Assembly: GCF_002149965.1 (NCBI RefSeq)
Contig: NZ_MSQB01000014.1
Location: forward strand, 109,456 to 173,455
Reading direction: 5' to 3'
Source of the DNA: Novosphingobium panipatense
GTDB taxonomy: Bacteria > Pseudomonadota > Alphaproteobacteria > Sphingomonadales > Sphingomonadaceae
Length of the DNA stretch: 64,000 nucleotides
The translations under genes and the position numbers were made by a program. Below, in pieces: positions 41,924 through 49,725 of this stretch (position 1 is its first letter; every line of letters begins with the position of its first letter). A model generated the notes under the pieces. The model did not search any database and was not told the origin of the DNA. It worked only from the letters and a program-made list of their open reading frames with translations.

Positions 41924-43351
41924 TCAACCCGCGATAGCAAGGCTTTCTGCGGCGCGGTGCAAGTCGGCTGCGTAACGCGCGAATTCGGCGTCGGCGTCCG
42001 CCTCGGGCGGCAGGCGCAGAAGATAGCTGGGATGGATCGTGATCCAGCAGGGCGTGCCGTCCGGCAGGACGACCGCCCCCCCTCTTTCCCGTCCGACGGT
42101 TACGGTGCGGCCGGTCAGCGAACGCGCTGCCGTGGCGCCCATGGCGATGACCAGGCGGGGGCGGACGATGGCGCGTTCCTGCTCCACCCACCAGCGGCAT
42201 GCCTCGATCTCGCCGCTGCCGGGACGGGCATGGATGCGCCGCTTTCCGCGCGGCTCGAACTTGAAGTGCTTTACCGCGTTGGTGATGTAGGTTCGGGCGC
42301 GATCGATCCCGGCCGCGGCCATCGCGCGATCGAAGACCGCGCCGGCCGGTCCCACGAAGACCCGCCCGGCCAGATCCTCGTTATCGCCGGGCTGTTCGCC
42401 CACGATCATGATTTCGGCATCGTGGGGTCCTTCGCCGAAAACCGTCTGCGTTGCCGGTTTCCAGAGCGGGCAACGCCGGCATTCCTGTGCCTCTTCGGCC
42501 AGAAGCACCAGTGCGTCCGGTCCGCTCCGCTGCGTTTTGCCGTGTGGTTCGCCGCGCGCCTGATCGATCATCGCGAGTTCGCGTTTGCGCGCACCGGCGA
42601 TCAGCGAAGGGACCAGCGCGGTTTCGGGCATGTTCTTCCAGTACTTGCGCGGCATTTCCTTCAGCATCGCCTGCGGCATGACCCGCGCGGGATTGAAGAT
42701 CGCGCTGTAATAGGCCTTCCAGACGGCTTCGACCGGATCGCCGCCGGGCGCATCGGTGCGGGAAGCGGGCGGCCCTTCGGCAAGCATCGCGCCGTCCCAA
42801 TGCAGCGCGCCGCGCGGGGTCAGGATCGACCAGCGCATGTTGGTGAAGCGATCGACGAAGAACCCCGCATTGGCGCGCAGGATGTGATGGTCCGGTTCGA
42901 ACCAGGCCACGAAGCGCTTGCCGCCGTCATCGGCCAGTTCGCGAAAGCGCACGAAGGCGTGCATCTTGTGGCTGTCTCGCCGGACATTGCGTGCCAGCCC
43001 CTCGATGCGGCGGATCAGGGGATCGGCGGCGTCCTGAAGCGCCTGGGGTTGATCCAGCAGGCGCAGGAGCAGGATATAGAGCAGCGAGAAGCGTTCGGGT
43101 TCGCTGTGGAGCGCCGCGTCGCGCGCCAGTTCCAGGAATTGCCGCGATACGCGCAAGGGCGCTGCTGATGCGCCTGGTCTCGCGCTCGCGATCGGGGGAG
43201 CGCCGAGGCTCTCGTCCGCGAAAAGATCGGCGGCCCGGTCGCCGATCTGCCAGACGATGTCCTCCGGTGCCACGCCTTCGCCCGCCAGCGACCTTGCGGC
43301 GCTGCGCCAGCCGTCGAAATCGTCTTCCCGATCGAGGCGGACCACGCGCAC
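41924..43351 (-). CDS. udgX: UdgX-type uracil-DNA glycosylase/cross-linker with N-terminal DUF4130 domain
   Basis: Protein of 475 aa with a GTG start, two bases after the radical-SAM gene. The N-terminal ~270 residues are a DUF4130-like domain (RFSLLYILLLRLL, MHAFVRFRE, HHILRANAGFF, WKAYYSAIFNPAR). The C-terminal ~200 residues are a family-4/UdgX uracil-DNA glycosylase: CRRCPLWK Fe-S cysteines, GEGPHDAEIMIVGEQPG, the KRRIHARPG loop with His374, and TIHPSYLLR. In UdgX the KRRIH His forms a covalent bond to the abasic sugar after uracil removal, so the enzyme stays cross-linked. Co-occurrence with the radical-SAM partner is a known arrangement. Confidence 0.92.
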   Translation of the reverse strand: MRVVRLDREDDFDGWRSAARSLAGEGVAPEDIVWQIGDRAADLFADESLGAPPIASARPGASAAPLRVSRQFLELARDAALHSEPERFSLLYILLLRLLDQPQALQDAADPLIRRIEGLARNVRRDSHKMHAFVRFRELADDGGKRFVAWFEPDHHILRANAGFFVDRFTNMRWSILTPRGALHWDGAMLAEGPPASRTDAPGGDPVEAVWKAYYSAIFNPARVMPQAMLKEMPRKYWKNMPETALVPSLIAGARKRELAMIDQARGEPHGKTQRSGPDALVLLAEEAQECRRCPLWKPATQTVFGEGPHDAEIMIVGEQPGDNEDLAGRVFVGPAGAVFDRAMAAAGIDRARTYITNAVKHFKFEPRGKRRIHARPGSGEIEACRWWVEQERAIVRPRLVIAMGATAARSLTGRTVTVGRERGGAVVLPDGTPCWITIHPSYLLRLPPEADADAEFARYAADLHRAAESLAIAG

Positions 43352-43353
43352 GG

Positions 43354-44604
43354 TCAGGCCGCAAACAGTTCCAGCTGGGTGGCGGGCGGCGTGACCAATG
43401 CGCGCAAGTCCGCGCGGTCGATCAGGGCACCCGGTCGCCAGTCGGCGGTGACGATGAAAGGGCGCAATTTCTTCACCGATACCGTCATGCGCGCCACGTC
43501 GTCCAGCCGCAGGGTGCGCCAGCGGCGTGCCGCGACGATGGCGTCGACGGCCTTGATGCCCAGGCCCGGAATACGCAGCAGCATCTCGCGCGGGGCGCGG
43601 TTGACGTCGATGGGGAAACGGTCGCGGAAGCGCAGCGCCCAGGCCAGTTTCGGATCGATATCGAGCGGCAGCATGCCGGTGGCGGGGTCCGCGGCGGCGC
43701 TCACTTCCTGCGGGGCATATTGGTAGAAGCGGATCAGCCAGTCCGATTGATAGAGCCGGTGCTCGCGCATGAGTGGGGGGCGCCGCAGCGGCAGGACCGT
43801 GCTGGCGTCGGGGATCGGGCTGAATGCCGAATAATAGACCCGCTTGAGGTCGAACCGCTCATAGAGAGAGGCCGCGCGGGAAACGATATCGCGGTCGGTC
43901 GCGGCATCGGCGCCGACGATCATCTGGGTCGACTGGCCCGCCGGGGCAAAGGAAGGGGCGGAGCGGAAGCGCTGGCGGGCATCGGCGCCGTCCTCGATGG
44001 CGCTCCGCATCGTGCCCATCGCGCCTTCGATGCGGGCCTGCGACTTCTCGGGCGCCAGGCGCTGGAGCCCGCTGGCGGTCGGCAATTCGACATTGATCGA
44101 CACGCGGTCCGCATGGCGGCCGGCCGCCGCGATGAGCACGGGATCGGCATCGGGAATGGTCTTGAGGTGGATATAGCCGCGAAAATCGTGATCCTCGCGC
44201 AGGGAGCGCGCCACTTCGACGATCTGCTCCATCGTATAGTCGGGGCTGCGAATGATGCCGGAGGAGAGAAACAGCCCTTCGATGTAGTTGCGGCGGTAGA
44301 AGTCCAGCGTCAGGTCCACCACCTCCTGCGCCGTGAACCGGGCGCGCCGCACGTTGGAGGACTTGCGGTTGATGCAGTAATGACAGTCGAAGATGCAGCT
44401 GTTGGTCAGCAGCACCTTGAGCAGGCTGATGCAGCGGCCGTCGGGCGCATAGGCATGGCAGATTCCGCCCCCGCCCAGCGTCGAGCCTATGCCCTTGCCG
44501 TCCCGCGAATCCCGTTTCTTCACGCCCGACGACGAGCATGAGGCATCGTACTTCGCAGCATCGGCGAGGATCGAGAGCTTTTCGGCGATTTCGAGCGCAG
44601 GCAT
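43354..44604 (-). CDS. Putative DNA modification/repair radical-SAM protein
   Basis: Protein of 416 aa from ATG 44604. The radical-SAM motif C-x3-C-x2-C is at Cys70, Cys74 and Cys77 (CIFDCHYCINR). The N-terminus has a further Cys cluster (DASCSSSG). A helix-hairpin-helix DNA-binding element is near the C-terminus (LLRIPGLGIKAVDAIVAARRW). This is the family annotated as putative DNA modification/repair radical-SAM protein, which is found next to UdgX. It likely acts on damaged or modified DNA, but the reaction is unknown. The operon is preceded by a GTTC-N7-GTTC LexA-type box about 85 bp upstream, which suggests induction by DNA damage. Confidence 0.9.
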   Translation of the reverse strand: MPALEIAEKLSILADAAKYDASCSSSGVKKRDSRDGKGIGSTLGGGGICHAYAPDGRCISLLKVLLTNSCIFDCHYCINRKSSNVRRARFTAQEVVDLTLDFYRRNYIEGLFLSSGIIRSPDYTMEQIVEVARSLREDHDFRGYIHLKTIPDADPVLIAAAGRHADRVSINVELPTASGLQRLAPEKSQARIEGAMGTMRSAIEDGADARQRFRSAPSFAPAGQSTQMIVGADAATDRDIVSRAASLYERFDLKRVYYSAFSPIPDASTVLPLRRPPLMREHRLYQSDWLIRFYQYAPQEVSAAADPATGMLPLDIDPKLAWALRFRDRFPIDVNRAPREMLLRIPGLGIKAVDAIVAARRWRTLRLDDVARMTVSVKKLRPFIVTADWRPGALIDRADLRALVTPPATQLELFAA

Positions 44605-44689
44605 CGGTCGGGACCTTGTTGTCCGCGCCAGTGAGACGCGGATTCGAAGGTGCAAAATGGAGCAGCCTCAGGTCCGATGCAATGAAAAT

Positions 44690-44704
44690 GTTCTCTATGT
44701 GTTC
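44690..44704. promoter_or_regulatory. LexA/SOS box upstream of radical-SAM-udgX operon
   Basis: GTTCTCTATGTGTTC is a perfect match to the alphaproteobacterial LexA site GTTC-N7-GTTC. It lies 86 bp before the radical-SAM start codon, in a 136-bp gap otherwise holding only the end of an acyl-CoA dehydrogenase gene that reads in the same direction. Confidence 0.75.
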
Positions 44705-44740
44705 TTTTGTACTATCGATTGCAGAGGATGTCGATCGGCC

Positions 44741-45859
44741 CTAGTTCAGCGATCGGGCATAGCGGTCCAGCGCCGCCTCCGGCCCTTCCGGCCAGCGGGA
44801 AAGCACCAGCAGGCGCTTGTGGCCTGCGCCGATGGCAAGCTCGTCGGTCACGCCCATGCCGCCGTGGAACTGCACCATTTCGTGCGCGAGTTCGATGGAG
44901 GCGGCGCTGATCCACGCCCGCGCGCCGCTGACCGCCTCGGCAAAGCGGTCGCCGTCCCAGGAGACCAGCGCCAGGTTCAGCAGTGCCCGGCTCTGCTCGA
45001 TGGCGGCATATTGCGCGACCATGCGGTGCTGGATCGCCTGGAACGAGCCCAGCGCCGCGCCGAACTGATCGCGCGTGCGCACATAGTCCAGCGTGTCATG
45101 GAACATGCGCTCCATGATGCCCAGCGCTTCGGCGCAGCGGGCCAGTGCGGCGACCTGTTGTGCCTCCTCGATCGCGGCAAGGCCGCCGTTCAGCCGGTGA
45201 CTTTCGGGCAGGGACACGCCCTCAAGGATCAGCGAGGCGGCAATCGAGCCATCGGCCAGCGGCCATTCGCGGCGGCACAGGCCGGGGGTGTCGGCGGGGA
45301 CGAGGAACAGCGCCGCGCCCTCCGCGTCGGCAGGCGCGCCGGACAAGCGGGCGGAGACGAGATAGCCGTCCGCGCCGCCACCTGCGATGGCATAGGGCTT
45401 CATGCCATCCAGCCGGTAGCCGTTGTTATCGGGCATGGCGGTTGTTTCGATCCAGGTCAGCCCGTTCCGCGCTTTCGCTTCGGCATGGGCGAGCGCGAGG
45501 CGCTTTTCACCGGTGAGCAGCCCGTCCAGCCATGCGCCCCGCAGCGCCTCGGGCGCGGTCAGCGCGAACAGGCGCCCTGCCAGCACGGATGCTTCCGCCA
45601 GCGGCTCCACCACCATGCCGCGTCCCAGCGCCTCGAACACGGTGGCGATGCCTGTGGCGTCCAGGCTGAGGCCGCCCAGCTCCTCGGGGAAGGGCGCGGC
45701 GATCAGGCCCAGTTCGCCCAGCAGCGCCCAGTTCTTGCCGGAAAATCCGCTCGGCTCCGCCAGAAACAGGCGGCGGGCGGTGTGGTCGTAAGTATTGGTG
45801 ACGAAGCGCTCGGTCAGCGCCTTGAGCATTTCCTCGTCTTCGCTGAGATCGAAATTCAC
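44741..45859 (-). CDS. Acyl-CoA dehydrogenase family protein
   Basis: Protein of 372 aa starting at GTG 45859, with GAGAGG just upstream; a longer frame beyond it is not coding-like. ACAD features are NFDLSEDEEMLKALTERFV, LGELGLIAAPFPEELGG, LDYVRTRDQFGAALGSFQAIQHRM, and a late VQFHGGMGVTDELAIG. The mid-domain FAD segment is degenerate and the C-terminal catalytic Glu position is unclear, as in the non-catalytic subunits of alpha2-beta2 ACADs. It is divergent from a LuxR-type regulator by 152 bp. The partner could be the ACAD encoded at 50.9 kb. A role in ring- or branched-chain acyl-CoA degradation is inferred. Confidence 0.88.
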   Translation of the reverse strand: MNFDLSEDEEMLKALTERFVTNTYDHTARRLFLAEPSGFSGKNWALLGELGLIAAPFPEELGGLSLDATGIATVFEALGRGMVVEPLAEASVLAGRLFALTAPEALRGAWLDGLLTGEKRLALAHAEAKARNGLTWIETTAMPDNNGYRLDGMKPYAIAGGGADGYLVSARLSGAPADAEGAALFLVPADTPGLCRREWPLADGSIAASLILEGVSLPESHRLNGGLAAIEEAQQVAALARCAEALGIMERMFHDTLDYVRTRDQFGAALGSFQAIQHRMVAQYAAIEQSRALLNLALVSWDGDRFAEAVSGARAWISAASIELAHEMVQFHGGMGVTDELAIGAGHKRLLVLSRWPEGPEAALDRYARSLN

Positions 45860-46011
45860 ATGCCTCTCCCGTCTGTCACACGGATGTAGCACCTCCCATG
45901 GGACCGTCTCCGCTGGGCAAAAGGCTAGGGCGGCAGGCACCGTTTTTCGGCTTTCGGGCAATTGTGCAGCCTGATCGGGCGCGTTAAGCTCCCCTCCAAG
46001 AGAGGAAAAAC

Positions 46012-46785
46012 ATGTCGCTGTTGTCACAGGAAAACATAGATGCCGTGCGCATCTCCTCGCCGGCTGACATTCGCCCGGCGGCGGAGGCTCTGCACAAGAT
46101 CGCCATGGACCTCGGCTACCGGGCCGCGCCCGCGCACGACATTGCCGACAAGCGTACCCCCGTCGATGGCGAGGGCAAGGTGCTGGCCATCGAAGTGTTC
46201 GGCTGGGGCGATGACGAGCGGGTGTGGTGGCGCAATTCGCGCATCGCGCTCGATTCCCCGCTGACGACGGCGTGCCGCTTCGAGAGCCAGCCGTTCTGGG
46301 CCAATGCGCAGGGGTTCCGCACACGCGAGCCGAACGCCTACCTGCAATCCATCGACATCGCCAATTTCGAACAGCGCGCCATGACCCGCGCCTGCATCGC
46401 TGTGCCGGTACACCTGCCGTTCGGCCAGATCGGCGCGGTGAGTTTCAACCCGCTCGACAAGGAGCGGACCGACTTATCGGAAGACTTCCTGCGGCTGTCG
46501 GACGCGCTGGGGCTCTATGCCCGCACCTTCATCGCGACCTATATTCAGGTGATGGGCTCCACCCAGGCCCTCCCGCCGGAATCGCGCCTGTCGAAGCGCG
46601 AAGTGGAGTGCCTGCGCTGGGCGGCGATCGGCAAGACCGATCTTGAGATCAGCATGATCATGTCCCGCAGCCGCGCCACTGTGCGGTTTCACATCCACAA
46701 TGCGGCGACCAAGCTGAATGCGGTGAACCGCAGCCAGACGGTCTTCAAGGCGGCGCAGTTGGGCTATATTTCGCTGCATAATTGA
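46012..46785 (+). CDS. LuxR-type regulator with autoinducer-binding-like domain
   Basis: Protein of 257 aa. The N-terminal ~170 residues have the autoinducer-binding fold pattern (YRAAPAHDI, VWWRNSRIALDSPLTTACRF, PFWAN, GAVSFNPLDKERTDLSEDF). The C-terminal HTH is of the LuxR type (LSKREVECLRWAAIGKTDLEISMIMSRSRATVRFHI). No luxI-type synthase gene is present in the window, so this is a LuxR solo. It may bind an exogenous acyl-homoserine lactone or a pathway metabolite. It is divergent from an ACAD gene and close to the catabolic operon, which it may regulate. RBS: AAGAGAGGA before the ATG. Confidence 0.88.
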   Translation: MSLLSQENIDAVRISSPADIRPAAEALHKIAMDLGYRAAPAHDIADKRTPVDGEGKVLAIEVFGWGDDERVWWRNSRIALDSPLTTACRFESQPFWANAQGFRTREPNAYLQSIDIANFEQRAMTRACIAVPVHLPFGQIGAVSFNPLDKERTDLSEDFLRLSDALGLYARTFIATYIQVMGSTQALPPESRLSKREVECLRWAAIGKTDLEISMIMSRSRATVRFHIHNAATKLNAVNRSQTVFKAAQLGYISLHN

Positions 46786-46861
46786 GGGTTGGGAAAGGCG
46801 GAAGTGCGGATTTCCTGCGCTCGCATTGCGGATCTTAAATGCGTAGCGCATGTGAAGACCC

Positions 46862-47200
46862 ATGAAAAACATTCAAATCATCGATGGCGCGGCAAACGCA
46901 ACCTTTAGCTTATTTCAAGTGACCGATGATGAATTTCTGGCGCTTTTTCCAAGCGGCAGTGAAATGCAAATTGTCGAAGATGTCTTCGAGCGTCTTGGCC
47001 AAGAAGAGGCCAGCCGCGTCATTGGCCCGATGTGGAGCCGACCCATCCTGAAAAGAGACGTCGTAGGCATACACGGTACTCTGTTCTATGATAGCGACCA
47101 TCGACGAGATTACTTTCCGGCTTCGGGACGAGAAATCGATTGGCCTGAGGAATCCTTGAACCCCGCGCAACGCGCGCATTTTTCAAGTATGCGCGAATGA
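46862..47200 (+). CDS. Hypothetical protein
   Basis: Protein of 112 aa, MKNIQIIDGAANATFSLFQVTDDEF at the start and DWPEESLNPAQRAHF near the end. It is soluble and acidic, with no signal peptide or membrane helix. I recall similar short conserved proteins in sphingomonads without a known function, but cannot name a family. It is 76 bp downstream of the LuxR-type gene in the same direction, and its base composition is lower in GC than the neighbours. It is followed by two inverted repeats. Confidence 0.65.
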   Translation: MKNIQIIDGAANATFSLFQVTDDEFLALFPSGSEMQIVEDVFERLGQEEASRVIGPMWSRPILKRDVVGIHGTLFYDSDHRRDYFPASGREIDWPEESLNPAQRAHFSSMRE

Positions 47201-47220
47201 CCACGTTCCCGCAATTTCCA

Positions 47221-47356
47221 TCGTCACCCTGAACTTGGTTCAGGGTCCATCCCGCCACAATCCTGTTGCTTTAATCGATAAGCGAGGGCGTGGCTTATCC
47301 TACAGGCCTTTGGCTTGAGCGGCGGAATGGATCCTGAAACAAGTTCAGGATGACGA
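47221..47356. repeat. Inverted-repeat pair, 30-bp arms
   Basis: Arms 47221-47250 and 47327-47356 are inverted copies matching at 27 of 30 positions (core TGAACTTG/CAAGTTCA within CCTGAACTTGnTTCAGG). Each arm is itself palindromic. This looks like the dispersed CCTGAACTTGTTTCAGG repeat common between genes of sphingomonads. The 76 bp between the arms contain nothing recognisable. Confidence 0.75.
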
Positions 47357-47445
47357 GGTGGGGAAACGATAAGACCGCTTTCTCGCAATTGTGAGTCTTG
47401 GAGCGGTTTCGTCGGTCCGTAGAAGATTCAGGGCGGCCCCTCCAC

Positions 47446-47521
47446 CCGCTCAGGCTGAGCTTGTCGAAGCCCCCTGCGGCAAGGCATTGCGGTGGGGCTT
47501 CGACAGGCTCAGCCCGAGCGG
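47446..47521. repeat. Inverted-repeat pair, 28-bp arms
   Basis: Arms 47446-47473 and 47494-47521 are inverted copies with two mismatches in 28 (GGCTGAGCnTGTCGAAGCCCC), separated by 20 bp. The stem is long enough to end transcription from the convergent GMC gene. It resembles the GCTCAGCCTGTCGAAGC repeat frequent in this order. With the repeat just before it, this accounts for the gene-free 47.2-47.55 kb stretch. Confidence 0.75.
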
Positions 47522-47552
47522 ACTTGGGTTACCTCCTTCGCAAGGGACCGCG

Positions 47553-49187
47553 TTAGACGGTAATCCGGTCCTCAAGCATCAGCTTCGCGCCGCGCAGGCC
47601 CAGCGCCATGGCGGGGGCATTGGTGTTGCCGGTCACGTGGCCCGGCATCACCGAACAGTCCGCCACCCGCACGCCGGTTACGCCGTTCACCCGCAGGCGC
47701 GGATCGACCACGGCGGCGGGGTCGCTGCCCATGCGGCAGGAGCGGATGGCGTGGAGCCCGCAACTGGACAGGCGGCGGAACGCGGAGAGAATGGCCGCGT
47801 CGCTGTCGATTTCCGCGCCGGGCACCAATTCCGCGCCCACCATTTGCCCCAGCGGCGCCTCGGCCATGAAGGCGCGCATCTTGCGCACCAAGGCGATGGC
47901 GGAGCGGCGGTCGTGCTCGGTCGTCAGGAAATTGTGGCGGATGTCGGCGGGATCGCCGCTGTTCGGACCCGTCGCCCGTACCGCGCTCTCGCTGGTGAGG
48001 CGCAGCAACTGGCCGTAGATGGTGACGCCGGGGCGCGGATCGATCTTGTCGAGCGGGACCGGATCCTTGTCGTCGCCGACCTTGAAAGTGTAGCCGCCCA
48101 GATAGAACTGCGCGTCCGTGCGCCCGTCGGGATGGGCGACATTGCAGAACGCGCCGACCTCGAAAGGCCCGGTTGCCAGCACGCCGTCATGTCGCAGCAG
48201 ATAGCGCAGCATGGCCATGGCCGCGCCCATGCCGAAGAAGCTGCGATTGGTGCCGCGCCCGTGCTCCAGTCGGTAGGGGATCGAGATCGACAAATGCTCG
48301 ATCATCCGCTCCCCCACGTCGGGCGAATGGACGAGCGGGGCGATACCCGCTGCCTTCAGCCTTTCGGAATCGCCGATGCCGGAGCGCTGGAGCAGCAGCG
48401 GGCTTTCCATCGCGCCCGCACTCACCACGATCTCCCCGCAGCAGGCGAAGTGCTGCGGTTGGCCGTTCACCACCGCATCGATCCCCGTGGCGCGGGTGCC
48501 GTCGAACACGATCCGCTCCGCCAGAGCGCCGGTCACCACCGTCAGGTTCGGCCGTCCGCGCGCCGCCGCCAGATAGGTCCGCGCCGAGGATTCGCGGCGG
48601 CCATTTCGGATGTTGTGGCTGTAATAGCCGACGCGTGGGCCGGCCGCCGCGTTGAGGTCGTCCACGCGGCGCAGGCCCAGCGCTTCGCCGGATTCGATCA
48701 TGCGCTCTGCCAAGGGGTAAGTGTAGCAGGCGGGATCGACATGAACGAGGCCGCCGCTGCCGCGCATCGGTGAGGCGCCCGCGGCGTGGTCTTCCAGTTC
48801 GAGGAAGGCGGCGGTCATGCTCGCGCCGTTCCAGCCGGTGGCGCCCGCGTCGCTTTCCCAGGCGTCGTAATCCGCCGGTTCGCCCCGGCTCCAAATCATG
48901 CCGTTGATCGAGGACGAGCCGCCAAGGCCCTTGCCCCGGATCCAGACCTCACCGCCCGCGTCGTTGGCGCCTTCCTCGCGCGGTTGGCTGACTGGATAGG
49001 CCCACATGTGTTCGGGCTTCTTCACCAGCTTCGCCACGCCCTTGGGGAGGGTGACCCAGAAGCTGTCGTTGGCGCCGCCTGCCTCCAGCAGCAGCACTTG
49101 TGCGCGCCCGTCTGCGCTCAACCGTTCCGCCATGACGCAGCCGGCCGAACCGGCGCCGACGATGATGTAGTCCCAGGCTTTTGCCAT
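47553..49187 (-). CDS. GMC-family FAD oxidoreductase
   Basis: Protein of 544 aa from ATG 49187 (GGAG nine bases upstream). FAD dinucleotide fold DYIIVGAGSAGCVMAERL, the GMC signature GKGLGGSSSINGMIW, second signature GAMESPLLLQRSGIG, and C-terminal active site CGLHAIRSCRMGSD plus GNTNAPAMALG (His and Asn). The family oxidises alcohols, including choline, long-chain and cyclic alcohols, to aldehydes or ketones. It has no export signal. It is divergent from the DUF35-thiolase-ACAD-E1/E2 operon by 140 bp and likely serves the first oxidation step of the same pathway. The substrate is unknown. Confidence 0.92.
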   Translation of the reverse strand: MAKAWDYIIVGAGSAGCVMAERLSADGRAQVLLLEAGGANDSFWVTLPKGVAKLVKKPEHMWAYPVSQPREEGANDAGGEVWIRGKGLGGSSSINGMIWSRGEPADYDAWESDAGATGWNGASMTAAFLELEDHAAGASPMRGSGGLVHVDPACYTYPLAERMIESGEALGLRRVDDLNAAAGPRVGYYSHNIRNGRRESSARTYLAAARGRPNLTVVTGALAERIVFDGTRATGIDAVVNGQPQHFACCGEIVVSAGAMESPLLLQRSGIGDSERLKAAGIAPLVHSPDVGERMIEHLSISIPYRLEHGRGTNRSFFGMGAAMAMLRYLLRHDGVLATGPFEVGAFCNVAHPDGRTDAQFYLGGYTFKVGDDKDPVPLDKIDPRPGVTIYGQLLRLTSESAVRATGPNSGDPADIRHNFLTTEHDRRSAIALVRKMRAFMAEAPLGQMVGAELVPGAEIDSDAAILSAFRRLSSCGLHAIRSCRMGSDPAAVVDPRLRVNGVTGVRVADCSVMPGHVTGNTNAPAMALGLRGAKLMLEDRITV

Positions 49188-49326
49188 AAGTTCGTTCTCC
49201 CGCCGCAATGCGTCGCACGAACTGGCACATTGGCTACCCTAGCGTTTTGGTGAGTCACAAAGCCGGGGCGGGCGCGCTTAAACCATTCACATCAACGGAC
49301 TCGAAAGCCGAGAGATGGGGAGAACG

Positions 49327-49725
49327 ATGCGCGCCATTGCCGAAGGTCTGTTCACCGACGAAACGCCGCCCCGACTGCTGGGCGGCCGTGAGCGGACCAC
49401 CGGGCGCGTGGTGTTTCCCTGCCCTGCCGGCGACGCCTGCGACCCCGTACCGCTGGCGCGCGAGGGCCGCCTCTGGTCCTACACCGTGCAGCGCTATCGC
49501 CCCAAGACGCCGCCCTATGCCGGGCCCGAGGCCTTTGCGCCGTGGATCGTCGCCTATGTCGAGCTGCCGGGCGAGGTGATCGTGGAGGCGCGGTTGGTGG
49601 ATGTGGCGTTCGATGCGGTGGAGATCGGCATGCCGCTGCGCCTTGTGCAAGTGCCGCTCGACCCCGATGCGGCCGAGCCGCTGGCCATTCCGGCCTTCGC
49701 GCCGATCAAGGGGGCGGGGGCATGA
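49327..49725 (+). CDS. DUF35 OB-fold/zinc-ribbon protein
   Basis: Protein of 132 aa from ATG 49327, with GGGGAG four bases before. It has the DUF35 layout: an N-terminal helix, a rubredoxin-like zinc ribbon and an OB fold (GRLWSYTVQRYRPKTPPYAG, PWIVAYVELPGEVIVEARL, VEIGMPLRLVQVPL). Just two cysteines (Cys32 and Cys38, PCPAGDAC) are left of the usual four, so zinc binding may be lost. DUF35 proteins pair with thiolase-fold partners, as in Ltp2/ChsH2 aldolase complexes and acetyl-CoA acetyltransferases. The stop overlaps the start of the thiolase-like gene, in line with a complex. Confidence 0.9.
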   Translation: MRAIAEGLFTDETPPRLLGGRERTTGRVVFPCPAGDACDPVPLAREGRLWSYTVQRYRPKTPPYAGPEAFAPWIVAYVELPGEVIVEARLVDVAFDAVEIGMPLRLVQVPLDPDAAEPLAIPAFAPIKGAGA

